A stretch of 64,000 nt of DNA, taken from contig AP031359.1 in NCBI GenBank assembly GCA_037833965.1, forward strand, positions 616,001 to 680,000, in the 5' to 3' direction. The translations under genes and the position numbers were made by a program. Below are positions 35,587 to 46,955 of this stretch, piece by piece (within the stretch, counting starts at the first letter, position 1; each line of letters opens with the position of its first letter). The stretch is from Marchantia polymorpha subsp. ruderalis. Taxonomy: Eukaryota > Streptophyta > Marchantiopsida > Marchantiales > Marchantiaceae. The notes under the pieces are model-generated. The model was not told where the DNA came from. It was given only the letters and a program-made list of their open reading frames with translations, and did not search any database.

Positions 35587-36250
35587 CCAAAGGTCCTTCG
35601 CCTCTGTCAAACTCCACTATACCCAAAGACACATGACACAAAGGCAACGTCAATTTCTTTGTAACCGCCTTCCCAACAGCCGCTACTAGTTGCTCCAAAG
35701 GCCCTTTGTGCGCAATAGAAACCTTCAAAGACTTCTTCATCCTCTCACGCACGTCCAAAGATCTTTCGTTCGAAGGCCAAAGATCTTCGCCCAAAGTCGG
35801 TTCCGTTTGACCCGAAGGCAAAAGGCGTTGACCCGAAGTTTCTGTTTCGGTCTCGTCTTCTCCCTCTTCACCTTCTTTCAAAGACCTCTTCTTAGGTACA
35901 TTTAAAGGCCGGCACTCCGAAGGCCATTTGTCTTCTGTTCCTGCATTCAGCACTCCCACTATAGTCCATTGATCCAAAGACAGATGAGGCTGCAACATAG
36001 CCTCGCTACACTCTGCACTGTCTGGTACTTTCTGCATTCTGCGTCGTGCCTTCACCTTCATAGGAGCATGCCAACCTCAACCGTGCAGGTGCAGGTCTTC
36101 TAGTCCTCAACCTACTTTGTGAAGCAACATCTTCTGAAGCCAAAGGCGTCACCACTCCCCTTTGACTCTTTGTTGGTGGTTCCTCAACATTGTCGTCGTT
36201 TAGAATGTTGACTTCTGCCAAAGGCTGCGTAGGTTTGATGTCGTCAACTT
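35587..36250 (-). pseudogene. CCE copy 7, right part (N-terminal coding region)
   Basis: This continues copy 7 after copy 8. The - strand frame reads RRMQKVPDSAECSEAMLQPH and an acidic GEEGEDETETETSGQRLLPS linker. It continues upstream as NDDNVEEPPTKSQRGVVTPL at 36221-36006. The TRRPAPARLRL stretch is basic. The element's 5' end and N-domain fade out after about 36250 and were not found. Short motifs CCAAAG and CTTCGG recur many times. Confidence 0.55.
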
Positions 36251-37500
36251 TGTCATGTGTATAGACGTTGAGTTCAAATTTGAATCGGGAGCACGTAGGG
36301 AGTCGGCTATCAATGGGAGTCGGCAGACGGTCGAGGAATGTTGGAGTCGACGGCCCTTAGTTATATTCGAGGCGAGCTTGAAGAACTGTCAGTTCTTCGA
36401 GTTGAGCCTTAGACGTCGAGATTCTTCCCATTAGCTTTGACTCTTATTCTACCTCAGTGTAGTGAGTTTGGCTCGACTCGTGTACCTTGTGTTTTGACGA
36501 TTATGTTATTATGTTTTACTCAAAGAACTCAGTGTAATCCGAATACTTTGGTGATGGTGTGGTGAAGTTTGTGCTTCAAATTTGGCAGTATAGTGGTTTT
36601 TCTTCTCTGATGCAGGGCTGGAAATTTCAGACATCTCATCGGGATCGTTAACATTGTTGATGAGTGAAAGAGTAGAGGGAAGGAGGCTGGATTGGACTGC
36701 AGAGGGTGCAGGTGTACATAGCTCGGAAATTGTACTTGCCCGATCGATCAAGTACGTGTTCATCGGTTCCCGGGCTGCTACAATCTGATTGAAAACAGCC
36801 GCTCCAGCAAATTGGTTGCGAGATGTGATCGGGTGAAAATCCGTGGGTCATGAGTCGGAGACAGTAGCGGAATGGAGATGCTTGCAATTTTCAGATTCAA
36901 GTACTAAGTACTACTTGATGTGGAAGCCCGAGCGATTGCTGTGAGTTCTCGTACAGAATAACGATGAAAGGCTGGCCTCTCAAGCGTGCTGGATTCATTG
37001 GTTAGAAGTTCGGCAGTCAGTTACTGTAAAAGCTGCTATCCCACACGCGCCTTGTGCTTGCGGTGATAATTTTGTTGCTTGATGGTGGAGCGAGTCGTTC
37101 CCAGTTGCAGGCATTCAGGAGTTGAGGTTTTTGAGTAATAGTGAATGGTCAACTCCAAGCGAATGAAGCGGTTGATTGTTGAAACTCAATACCTTTGCCT
37201 TTGAGGTACTGTTACGTGGAAGAAACTGCCAAGTAGATGGCTCGATAAACTGAAATAGGATGTGCACGCAGATCCACGCAAACCTCTTTCATCTGCAACG
37301 ATGAAAAATCTATTGAAGTCACGACACCATCAATTTAGCGCATGGGATATTTTTCAAATTGCACTACATTCTTTACCCCTTCAGCATTTGCGGAAGTGAG
37401 CAGTAGCATTCTTGAGGACGAGTATCCTGATATTTCGGAGAAATTCTTATTCCGGTACTAGTAATAAAGATCAAGATGAACTCAGCACAACTATCTTCAA
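36251..37500. other. Spacer upstream of FtsH fragment
   Basis: No supported gene. It may hold the 5' leader of the FtsH-like gene fragment or unrelated sequence. Frames on the - strand at 36509-36887 show no family motif. Confidence 0.35.
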
Positions 37501-37506
37501 TCGTGA

Positions 37507-38340
37507 GTGCAACTCGGGTCAACGAAAGTCAATGGAAGCAATCGATTCGAGTATGAGAGCTATGTTCAAAAATCCAGCAGACAGCAATTAGCTCAGTTGA
37601 GGTCCTTCCTCCGGGTATGCTCAGGAAGTAAACACGATCAGGGTCGGATCTGCGCAAGGCCGGGTACCGACCGGCTGGATAGAATATTTTGCTCTAGGAA
37701 ATCTTTTGCAGGTGCAGATTTTGTAAATTATAAAAGTCTCGTAGGTTTTGAAACTCTAGAAAATGTCAATGTTCTGAGTTCCAAGAATTGGTGGATAAAC
37801 GCAACCAGTAGAACAAACGCAAAAGACGGCAGTAAGGGCTCTGAAAGTAAGGACCCTATTCCCAATCAAAGTTCTGAATCGGGCAAGGATGAGAAGAGAC
37901 CGAGCAAGTTGAAGGAGCTAGTGGGGCTAGCACTTCTGATAGAAATGCACATGTAGTTCCGTCACATCAGAGCTGGTGGCAGAAGCTGAATTTTAGATAG
38001 AATTGGAGTTGGGTACGGAAGGGAAGTTCTGCAGTGCAGGCTTATGAAGTAGGGGCTCTGCTTCTGCAATTGAGTGTAGTGATGCTCCTTATGCGTTTGC
38101 TTCGGCCAGGCTTTCCTTTCCTCGGACATGGTGGGAACAATGCAACCACAGAAGCTAACATGGGCACAACATATGTCAGTGTTTCGTTTAGCGAGTTTTT
38201 GCAGAGAGTCCAATGAAACGACGTGAAGAACGTAGAGATCGATGGTGTTCACCTGACATATTCATTGCGTCCCCAGGCAGTTGCTGAGGTCGAGCAACAG
38301 AGAACATTGACTCGAGTGTCGCTCCAAGGGGAGATTTTGT
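37507..38340 (+). pseudogene. Chloroplast FtsH7/9-type protease, N-terminal fragment
   Basis: The first frame (37507-37956) is Ser/Arg/Lys rich, as in a transit peptide, and ends in a charged NAKDGSKGSESKDPI linker. A second frame continues in another phase: SWWQKLNF, one stop, VRKGSSAVQAYEVGALLLQL, SVVMLLMRLLRPGFPFLGHG, then TTYVSVSFSEFLQRVQ and NDVKNVEIDGVHLTYSL. This is the block of plant FtsH7/FtsH9 around the first membrane segment, typically VMRLLRPGIPLPGSEP..TTFVSVPYSEFLS. FtsH proteases are membrane-anchored AAA+ zinc proteases. The ATPase and HEXXH domains are not found downstream, where a retroelement LTR begins. A frameshift near 37925-37955 and stops make it non-functional. Confidence 0.75.
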
Positions 38341-38499
38341 AATGCTTAGATTTACACTTTGAGAATGTCACAAAGTGTGCTATTGTAACCGACATTTGTG
38401 TATCGACAGTAGTAGTAGCTACGGTTTGAAGTGAAGTAGGCATTCTTAAATCTAATGCAAATTGCCCTGGAGTATTGAAAGTCGTAGAGAAAAGTCTGG

Positions 38500-39380
38500 T
38501 GGTTTTATAACGCGAGTGTTTTTAGTAGGTTATATTTTTTAGGCCTTTGTGAATAGTAGTGGTAGAAGAAATCAATACGCTACAGTTGGAGAGAAGTACG
38601 ATTGTTAGCTATGGTTTTATCATCCTTTGTATAAGGAGTTTGTGAGTGTGCACATGTTTGATCACTGAGAAGAAAAGAAAGAAAAAAAAAAGTATTTTTC
38701 TGGAGAGATCGAGAATTTGCACTCGATCTCATTTATTATGATTTTTCAGTTGTGAAAATAATGCTTTATCATTATTACTTTTCCTTTGGGATCAGTTAGG
38801 GTATATAGGCTCTCTTTATATTCTTTGCCCCTATTTGTAGTGTGAAGTGGAGGTATGAGGCAAAGTGCGGTACAGCTCGGAGTGGAGATTCTCTCGGCTA
38901 CTTAGTGGAAGAGATGACATTGTAGGCGCTGGAGGCGGAAGGGTGGATATCATCTTTGTGACGGGATGAACGAGATAGCGTTGCAAGCGGTGGAGGCGGG
39001 AGGTACAAGGCAATGGAGTTTGACTCGGAGTCGCGATGTGAGGCAATGTCTTGTGTGTTGTGTTCATCTGTGTTGTGTTTCATTTCGGCCGGAGAGTCGT
39101 TGCTAGTTGTTTGCTTGTGTTTGGATCCTCTCCAGTCTTGCTTCTTGATGTGCGCCCGTGTATGGGTTGACGCTAATTTCTGGAGTAGTTTTACACCAGT
39201 GTGCTGTGGATAGTGTGGTTGGATTTGATCACCGGTGCCTATCTTTGTTTCTCTCATGATGAGACTGGAGTGATGACCAGTGGATCATAAGAGTCTTCTT
39301 GCGGTGATGACAGGTTAGGTTGCCCATACCCATAGTCAGTAGGGCTAGAGCAGGTTAGTGCAGGGACGAGGGCAAGTGGA
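38500..39380 (+). repeat. Probable LTR and leader of gypsy-like element
   Basis: The stretch has a TATATAG box at 38802-38808 in promoter-like context and leads directly into the gag at 39384. The exact LTR ends and primer-binding site could not be fixed, and no second copy is in the window to compare. It holds no gene. Confidence 0.4.
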
Positions 39381-39383
39381 GTT

Positions 39384-41066
39384 GTGGCAGTGGTGCCGGT
39401 TGGTGAGTTAATCATCACGGAGGAGTTTGGTGGTTCCGTTGAGGACCGTGGAGGATTTACGCGAAGTGGGTTGAGGTATCGGCTACCTCATCCTAGCGCA
39501 GCAGTGGTTGTAGAGACGCGGGGTGTGGCAGATAGCGGATCTTTGATGGTGATATCATCTAGGGTCTCACACTCCTGGACTGGGGACATGGACGGGATGT
39601 ACGGGGCCATGAAGGGCCCACGGCGGTACTTTGGTGCAGTGGACACCATTGAGTTGGATGATTTCATCCAGGAGTTTGACACGTGGTGCGATATGCAATT
39701 CTTGCGTAACTCCACGTTGTTTACACCCTTCTTTGCATGGAAGGGGTTGTTTCAGCATCTGGAGGGGCCTTTCATAGATGACCACCATGAGTTTGGGAGA
39801 GAGCATGCTGTGGAGATTGACGCATGGAGACGTTATTGATCTCCAAACTATATGTCGATCACCCAAGGTGGTGTTGGTACTAGTGGAGGTGCGAGTGGTA
39901 GCATCACTGATGATACTAGTGGAGCAGGTATCATCAGCGGTGCTGTTAGCATTGCCAGTAGCAGCACGAGTGGGGAAACTACTAGCGTGCCTTCATTCAA
40001 CCCCATTCTTGAGTTCTTCAAGAGGTTGAGGAAGAACTATCAAGGAGTGAGGACGGAGAAGTTGAGGAGTCTCCAGGAGTTTGAGCGGAAGACCGGTGAG
40101 AGTCTTCGCGAGGCATACACTCGTATGCGGCGATTGATCTCAATTACTCACGGTGTAATTGAGGCACAGACGGTCCAGTATTGATATAGGATACTTGACA
40201 CAGAGCTACAGCGGAGGGTTCGGGATGCTACCCTCTTGAGCGATGTGTCACCGACATTAGCCTATGTGTTTGCTCTTTCTAAGAAGATTGAGCTTAACAT
40301 AGTGGAGGAAAGAGTGGTGACATCTTCATTCGCTAAAGACACGACCATTACCCCTCGTGTTTCACAGAGCACGGCACCGTCCAGACCCTTTGGTGGTGGT
40401 AGTGGTGGGGGTCGCGGAGCGCAGACACGACAACAGATGGCCGCTAGAGATACAGTAGCACGTACATCACTGCCATCATTTGCTAGCCAGCAACAGGAAC
40501 CAGCATGTTGAACATGTGGAGGTGATCATCTGCGGAGGGATTGTCTCCAAGAGGCCGTAGGACGGGGTTCACAGGCTAGACCTCAGTCAGCACAGGTTGT
40601 GTGTGACCACTATGGTCGAGCACGTCATCCTCAAGATCGGTGCTTTGACCTTCACCCAGAGTTGACATCTGGTGGTAGGAGTTGTGGCGGTGATGCTCCC
40701 CGAGGCCGAGGTGGCCGTGATTGTAGAGGTGATCAAGGTGCCGGTGCAGTTGGACGCACCGCAGCGAGTGCTACTTCAGCCACAGAGAGCGCTATGGCGG
40801 CCCGGACTGAGCAGGTGGAGCAGAAGCTTGCTGCTATGGCGGGCACTGGGGCGAATACGTCCACATTTCACGAGGGAGAGGATTTCCCTTATTTAGCGAG
40901 TGCAGCACAGGTGGATGCATCGGTTGCAGTGACTAGAGGTGCAGCTCAAGCTCTAAAGCCACGCGGGGCAACAAGGGAGTTGGACCCTCAGAGGGGTGAG
41001 GATGAGCGTCAGGCCAGACTTCCCCAGTCGTTTTGTTGTCAGAGGTGGGCAGGACTTCATCCATGA
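39384..41066 (+). pseudogene. Ty3/gypsy-like gag with two zinc knuckles
   Basis: The frame starts MAVVPVGELIITEEFGGSVE. A capsid-like part follows, with IELDDFIQEFDTWCDMQFLR, WKGLFQHLEGPFIDDHHEFG, then RTEKLRSLQEFERKTGESLR and AYTRMRRLISITHGV. It is broken by stops at about 39838, 40183 and 40510. Nucleocapsid part: CWTCGGDHLRRDC-like with the W as a stop (CX2CX3HX4C), then CDHYGRARHPQDRC, where the second Cys is Tyr. A Gly/Arg-rich stretch (RGRGGRDCRGDQG) separates them from the Ala-rich C-terminus. Gag forms virus-like particles and binds RNA. Here it is inactive because of the stops. Confidence 0.75.
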
Positions 41067-41158
41067 GACTTGTACCACCTAGTGACCTTAGTGGGAGGAC
41101 TGAGACATCTACGTCACGTGTTGTAGACACTAACTAACCATCTAGTGCAGTAACGCAA

Positions 41159-41962
41159 ATGGCTAGCTCAGTGATGAAATCTCCGCTATTTTCAGCTACG
41201 AAGCTGATAGACTTTGGGATTGACTTGGATCGGGTGTTTCGTTTAGCAGCCACGTTGTGTGAACGTGGGAGTGTCACTGCTACGAGTGCCGAGATAGGCA
41301 AGGCTATTGTTCAGGAGCTATCATCTACGACTACATTGAGCGATAAGTCGACATGGCAGGCGGCAGCGGCGCGGATGGAGTTCTTACCAGCCGGAGTTCT
41401 TACTAGCCCGACTAGCCATTTATCGTGAGAGGATTGTCCCAAGTGTGTGTATGATGGACAACCGCAGTGGTGTATTTTGCTTGGTGAGTGCTACAGAGCA
41501 GGTGTATGTGTCAGCCAAAGTGTTGCTGGTTTCTGGAGCACAGCCCTTGATGTTGGGCAAGACAGCCTGCATAAGTTTGTAAGTTTGGAGGTCCAAGTTG
41601 GAGCCTTGTCCATTTCAGATTCAGACATCACTCGGTGGCACCAGCGATAGGTCTTACATGATGACTAGAGAGCGCATATCAGTGCAGTTGAGGCATGATC
41701 ATGCTCAGGATAGCTCGCAGTTTGGAGCTCGGGCGGTAGTTACATCAGCAGAGTCATATGACGTGCTTGTTGATGGAGCTGTGTTATATCCGATGGGATT
41801 TCGGATGAACTATTGGACAGAGACAGCTGCTTATCGCCCTGGCTGGCAATCCGGCGATGGACTTATGAATGAGTTGGCAGTGAGATTTAATTCTCGGGAT
41901 CGACCTCTGGCATCTTCTCAACAGGTCGATGTAATCCGTTGTGCGTCATCCATTCTTGATTG
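41159..41962 (+). pseudogene. Retroelement protease region
   Basis: This continues the gag polyprotein. The first frame (41159-41428) reads TKLIDFGIDLDRVFRLAATL. At 41527-41560 comes LLVSGAQPLMLGK, which looks like the retropepsin active site (VDSGAQP) with the catalytic Asp missing. In another phase, YDVLVDGAVLYPMGFRMNYW and TETAAYRPGWQSGDG are the C-terminal protease-like segment of a plant retroelement family. The sequence stops at 41962, where CCE-derived sequence begins, so RT and integrase are absent. Confidence 0.6.
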
Positions 41963-42821
41963 ATCGGGGCTACAAAAACAATGTTGCAAATGTTCTCTCT
42001 TCCCGCAAACTCACCTTCAAACTGTGTTGTTCCTATAGCAAATCACCTTCTCGACCTGCAAACGGCCTCAAAACTTCAGCCCATTGCTCCACCATCTAGC
42101 TCTCAAGACGATCACAAATTTTAGTGCCCTATGTCTTGCGCGTCTTATACCACTCCAATACAATCGCCGCGTAGATCCAATTCCAACCCTAGAGTAAGAA
42201 ATTGAATCTAACAGATGTCAGCTCCTCTCGAAATGCCCTTAATCCGAATTCCAGCATCCTCAATGCCTTCAATTAAAGTCCTCAAGCTTGTTTTATCGCT
42301 GCGCTCTCAATTACTCACTCGCGATCCTCGCAGAATTCTCAACTTAATAGTGAACTCTCCCAAATTGGCCGCGCGGACTATCATTTCGGTTGTGTGCTCT
42401 TAACGCCCTAATCGTCTCGTCAAAGTCTCGCGAACCAGCTTTGCGACGGCCAAAGTTCCTTCCCGCCAGCGCCGCCTATTACCAAGCCAAAAGTTCCTTC
42501 GCCTGAAGCCAAAGGTGTCCCGGCCGAAGGTCTTCTTCTCTCCTTACTCTTGTCCCCATCAACCACTAATTGAAAACGTTAAGAGGTATCTATTTTAACA
42601 GATCTTAACTTATCTAATTTAACTTTCTTGTCTATGAGTAAAACACTAATTCAAGCAGAAGGATATCTAACATGGATTTCAACTAATCCTAACTAGTCAT
42701 CTACAGCAGAATCCTTTATTTAGTCTACTTCTAATTATTCTCTGCATAAAAATGTAAATTTTCCTTCATCTACTTCTCAAACTTCATCTATTCATAAAAA
42801 ATTAAAAACTCAGGTACCACA
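41963..42821 (-). mobile_element. CCE copy 9, 5' end fragment
   Basis: The 5' terminus ..CTCAGGTACCACA is at 42821 (TGTGGTAC on the - strand), with the subterminal A-rich run before it and the GAAGATCT-rich leader at 42480-42560. It then enters N-domain coding sequence down to about 41963, where it is cut. It shares ATCGCTGCGCTCTCAATT with the fragment at 48026-48570. No partner end is present. Confidence 0.65.
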
Positions 42822-43916
42822 TAGGTGGGAAGGTCCTACAGATACTTCAAAGTGGCTTGGTGTAACACTAGGAAACAAAATTACACGCAACATCTATGTA
42901 CCTATTAGAAAATTGATGATTCAAACCAATTATAAGTTAAACACAAGGTATCAATAGATATGGCCGACTAAGGATATGGTGAAGGATTTGTAATTAAAAG
43001 AACAGCAAACATCTTTTCACATGAGTCCAGCTTTGATGTCAAAGATTCAGGAAGAAGAACCCCGCAATGTAGTCAATTGGTCAACATACCCCAATTCTAT
43101 AATTTTTCAACGTGCATTTATATGCCCTTCGGTGACACGCAATGCAATGAAATATTGTCATCCGCAAGTTAGCTTGGACGTATGCCACACAAAGAAGAAG
43201 ACGTTTTACTCTCAACTTTTCATGGCCACTACTCTTGATGCAATCAGTGAAGAGGTGATTTTTTGTTTTGTGTTAGCACCTATTGAGAACATAGAGAATT
43301 GGACGTGGTTTTGCACTTTACTTTGGATTTCCATAATAGATGTATTCAATCAAAACTTTTTTTTTACTTCTGAAAGGCAGAAAAAACTTCTAGTTGTTGT
43401 GAAAGATGTGTTTTCAAGTTTCATACATGGTCTATGTGCTTTTTATTTGAAAAGCAACATCAAACAAGCTTTTGATAAATACTGTGAGTATTTTTTCTTG
43501 TCCTTGGTATATTCTGAGACCAAGATCCATTTTGAAGAACTGTTGACATTTTTTGTCACAGACAAAAAAAGAAGAAGCTGCTTCACATTATATTAGACAT
43601 ATAGATCCACGACTATGGTCTAGACATGCATTTCCGCTGCTTTGGTTAGGCAACGTGAATTCTAATCCTGCCGAACAGGCAGATTTGGGTTTGATGAAGA
43701 CAGGAGAGTACACTCCTTTCAAGTTAATTGTTTTGTTGTGAGATTATATGTAGAACAAGTTTAATGTTTGACGGTCAAAAGCTGCTAGAAGAAAATGTAT
43801 TTTGACTTTTCAGCAGATTTTTGGCACAAGGTCAACCTACAATCTTATGAGCAATGGCAGGTTGCTGACGACAGAAAAGTATAGGGCAAAAGTTTCTACT
43901 ACAGATGATAGTCAAG
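42822..43916 (+). pseudogene. Mutator-like (MULE) transposase, catalytic half
   Basis: From 43021: MSKIQEEEPRNVVNWSTY, FQRAFICPSVTRNAMKYCHP, then SLDVCHTKKKTFYSQLF, the equivalent of VDGTHLKGKYGG that carries the first catalytic Asp. MATTLDAISEEVIFCFVLAP, then IENIENWTWFCTLLW, then FFTSERQKKLLVVVKDVFSS and HGLCAFYLKSNIKQAF follow. These are the hallmark DDE blocks of the MULE domain. A frame shift occurs near 43555-43590 (continuing SHYIRHIDPRLW). The frame stops near 43740. The gene was further broken by a CCE inserted at 43917. The enzyme would cut and paste elements with long inverted repeats; no such repeats were identified here. Confidence 0.85.
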
Positions 43917-44333
43917 TGTGGTGCCTACTTTTTTGTTTTTCTTAAAAAATCAACAAAAATTAAAGATATTTGTGAAGAAAGTAGTTGTACGAGTTAGAAT
44001 GATTAGCTTTTGAGGAGTTATGATAGGATTAGTTAGAATTCGCCTCCAGCCGAAGATCTTTGGATTTTCGGCGCAGCCTTTTCTAGACATTGCAAGAGCC
44101 GCGTCTTCGGCGAAGACATAGGATTCAATTTCAAATCGCTCAACGGGCCGGACGACATTCGCACAAGTCAGGATATTCTGCTGGGCGCGGGAGGAGGGAA
44201 TGTTAGGGCTTCAAGGGTAAGAGCAGTACAAGGAGCCTTTGCGCCGACATTGGGATATCAAGCAAGAACGAGCGAGAGTGAGAGAGAGCAAAATTGATCG
44301 ACCTTGCTAGCAGCGAAGACGCGAATCAAAGAC

Positions 44334-46911
44334 ATGGCGCCCAAGAAGAGTGATAAGGTGCAGAAATTGGTTCCCTTGAAGGTGCCCTACAAAGAATTGC
44401 AACCCTTCAGACGCGAGCTAAGCGAGTTGCGACTTGAATTCCTCTTGTGGAATTGGAATTGCGTCTCGGCGAGTATCTGTAAGGAGATAATGGATAAGAA
44501 CGAGACCGAGGGCGTGGAGCTTTGAGGTAATCCCATGCTGTGAACAATGGAGCATTGGACGAAGGTGATGGGACCGTGCGCAGGCAGCGACGGAGACCTT
44601 TTGTTTGAGAAGAGTAGCGTGGGAGTTACGCGCATTGAAGAATTCTCTTACGGACCACTCTTCAGTTTCGGGACGCAGGGGACAAATGGGTGGAAGATAG
44701 CGAATTACATAGATCCAAAGAGAAGGGTGATTGCTTTGGAAACTATGCATATCTTGCGACCAGCGCGCATGACGTATGTGACGGCCTAGCAAGTAAGGTT
44801 CTTTGAACAAATCCTGAAGGGACAGAGAGTACACTGAGCAAGGATCTTTTATGATCTTGTCTGGGTGAATGCGGGCTCCCGGTGGATGGGACCATTGATC
44901 AATCACATCACTCCTTTTCTAGTGAATTTCTACCTAGGCATGGGGTTGCTTACGAGAGAGGAGGAGAAACGATTTCCAACGGAGCGGGAAATCTTGACGG
45001 CCGAGTCCAGTGAAGGGACCGAAGACGATACCCGTCAACCCTCAATTCCACCACAGACGACAACCCGAGGATTAGTTCATGTAGACGTTGTGCAGAGACG
45101 GGAGAAGCCATAGAAACAATTGGCGAAGAGAAGAAAAGTAGTGAGTGATGACGAGGGAGATTTGGCACTCGAAGTAAGAAGAACTGAAACGGAAGTAGAC
45201 GCAATCAGGCAATCCAGAACTTGCGCAAGATCAAAGAAGAGGGCGAATCGAGGGTTGGTGGCAGCTGAAGTATCGGATAGCAGCGTGAAAAAGACAATTG
45301 CCCCGATTGTGAGTACACCCGAAGCCGCAGTGGGCGAGTCGACGCAGCCTGTGGAGATGGAAGGACCTTCGGAGGTGTTGATCGAAGTTCCAGCGGATGC
45401 ACCAGCAGAACCTTTGAAGGAGAGAATGGAGAGAGTAAGTTCAAAATCTCTGTCTTAAGAGCAAACACGGTCTGCGGGGAGTGAAGAAACACCACACCCG
45501 AAGACGAGTGAGGAATTGGTAAAGGAGTTAACACTGAGTGACGAAGTACTTGAGCAAGTTGTTGCACAGGTTGGAGGGACGGTGGTAGATGCCACAGACA
45601 TTGCATTGTTGTCACCTCCTGTGGAAGAGGTGAGACCTGAAGAAGAGACGAAGACATCGGAGGAGGAACCAAAGGAGTTAGTTGTTTCCTTCTCTGACTT
45701 CTTGCAGGATAGTGTGGTTCCATTACTGAAGTATTTGGATGGGAAGAGATAGAAGTATGTTGTATCAAAGGAGGCAGGATTCTATGTGCAGTTAGTGAGG
45801 AACAGGACGAAGCTCAAGAGAGCAGTAGCAGTAAAGAGGGAGTGGGATTCCGCGACTAAATTGGCACGGGAGGGAGCGGCAAACTTGGCAACCGAGTGCG
45901 CGGCAGTAAAGACGACATTGTAGGAGCAAGAAGCCCAACTTTGGGAGAAGGAGATCAAGTGTGAAGTGCTGCAATTGAATCTAGCGAAGGAATCCGGAAG
46001 ATGTGCTGAGTTAGAAGAGACATGTGGAGGACTTCGCATCTCTAACGAGAATGGGTAGAAGATGTTAGCGGATTTGCTCACGAGGTTGAAGAAGTCTAGA
46101 GAAGCGTATGATGAGGCAGTCAAATGATCGGAGCGGCTGATCACAACTGCGGAGAGGCAAGAGAAGAAACATATCAAAGAACTTGCTACATTGGAGGCCC
46201 GAAGAGGCGAAGAAGTTCGCATCGCCGAAGAAGTTCGGGGCAAAATTGCAGAGACAAAGACGGCGGAGGAAGATCTTCGTAGCAAGATTTTGGAGATTGA
46301 TGGTAAGTGCGAGGCGGAATTCTGACGTGCAGAGGAGCTATCAGCAAGTCTAGCGGAGGGAGTTCCGAAGCATGAGGAGGAGTTAGCGAATTGGGCCAAG
46401 CAAATGGCGGATTGTGAATCGGCCAGTCGTTGAGGTCGAATGTAAATTGAAGGTTGAATCGGAATGTCAACGGTTGCGGGAGCAGTTAGGCAAGGCGGAC
46501 ATGAGATCGCAAGAGTCGCAAAGAAGAATGGAGAAGGCAGAGGAGGTCTACCATCAGCTACGGGACGAGTCAGCCGACGAGTTGAAGTTGCGTTTGGAGA
46601 AGTGTCTGAACGGGTTCGCGATGTGGGGATTGCAAACGGTGAAGTGGTTGAAGCTAGATTTGCTCGAGCGGCGGTTGATGAGCGCCAAGACCAGCGGATC
46701 CGCAGGACATAAACCGATTGTAGAATTAGTTAACACATTTTCAGAGGGATTGAATGAGGCGCGCCAGAATGTAGAAGTAGAGATTGTAAACGTGTTGCGT
46801 AGACTAGGAGTAGATGTAAGTTCAGATGACACCGTAACCGCTACATCGGACGGCACAGCCCCTAAGACCGATTCGCCTCAAGCGGTTGATATTTCAAAGT
46901 TGCCATTGTGA
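44334..46911 (+). pseudogene. CCE coiled-coil protein, subfamily A, best copy
   Basis: The start MAPKKSDKVQKLVPLKVPYK is at 44334. N-domain (residues 1 to ~225): LEFLLWNWNCVSASICKEIM, HWTKVMGPCAGSDGDLLFEK, FSYGPLFSFGTQGTNGWK, RPARMTYVTA, NAGSRWMGPLINHITPFLVN. The charged linker lies at ~225-450, with VSDSSVKKTIAPIVSTPEAA. The hallmark SFSDFLQDSVVPLLKYLDGK falls at about residue 452. The coiled coil runs ~500-790 (ESECQRLREQLGKADMRSQE). The C-terminus includes NEARQNVEVEIVNVLRRLGV and ends ISKLPL. About eight stops or shifts (for example 44523, 44787, 45456, 45750, 45920, 46323) inactivate it. No catalytic motif. It could be a gag-like or scaffold protein, but I do not recognise a family. Confidence 0.82.
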
Positions 46912-46955
46912 ATAAAGAGACCCAAGGCTCTTTCCTCGGGGAGCTTTTCTGTTAA
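46909..46955 (+). terminator. TGAATAAA stop/poly(A) overlap and hairpin, copy 10
   Basis: The stop codon TGA (46909-46911) overlaps AATAAA. CCCAAGG, loop CTCTTT, CCTCGGGG forms a stem with one mismatch relative to other copies. Repeated occurrence in diverged copies suggests selection on the structure. Confidence 0.6.
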
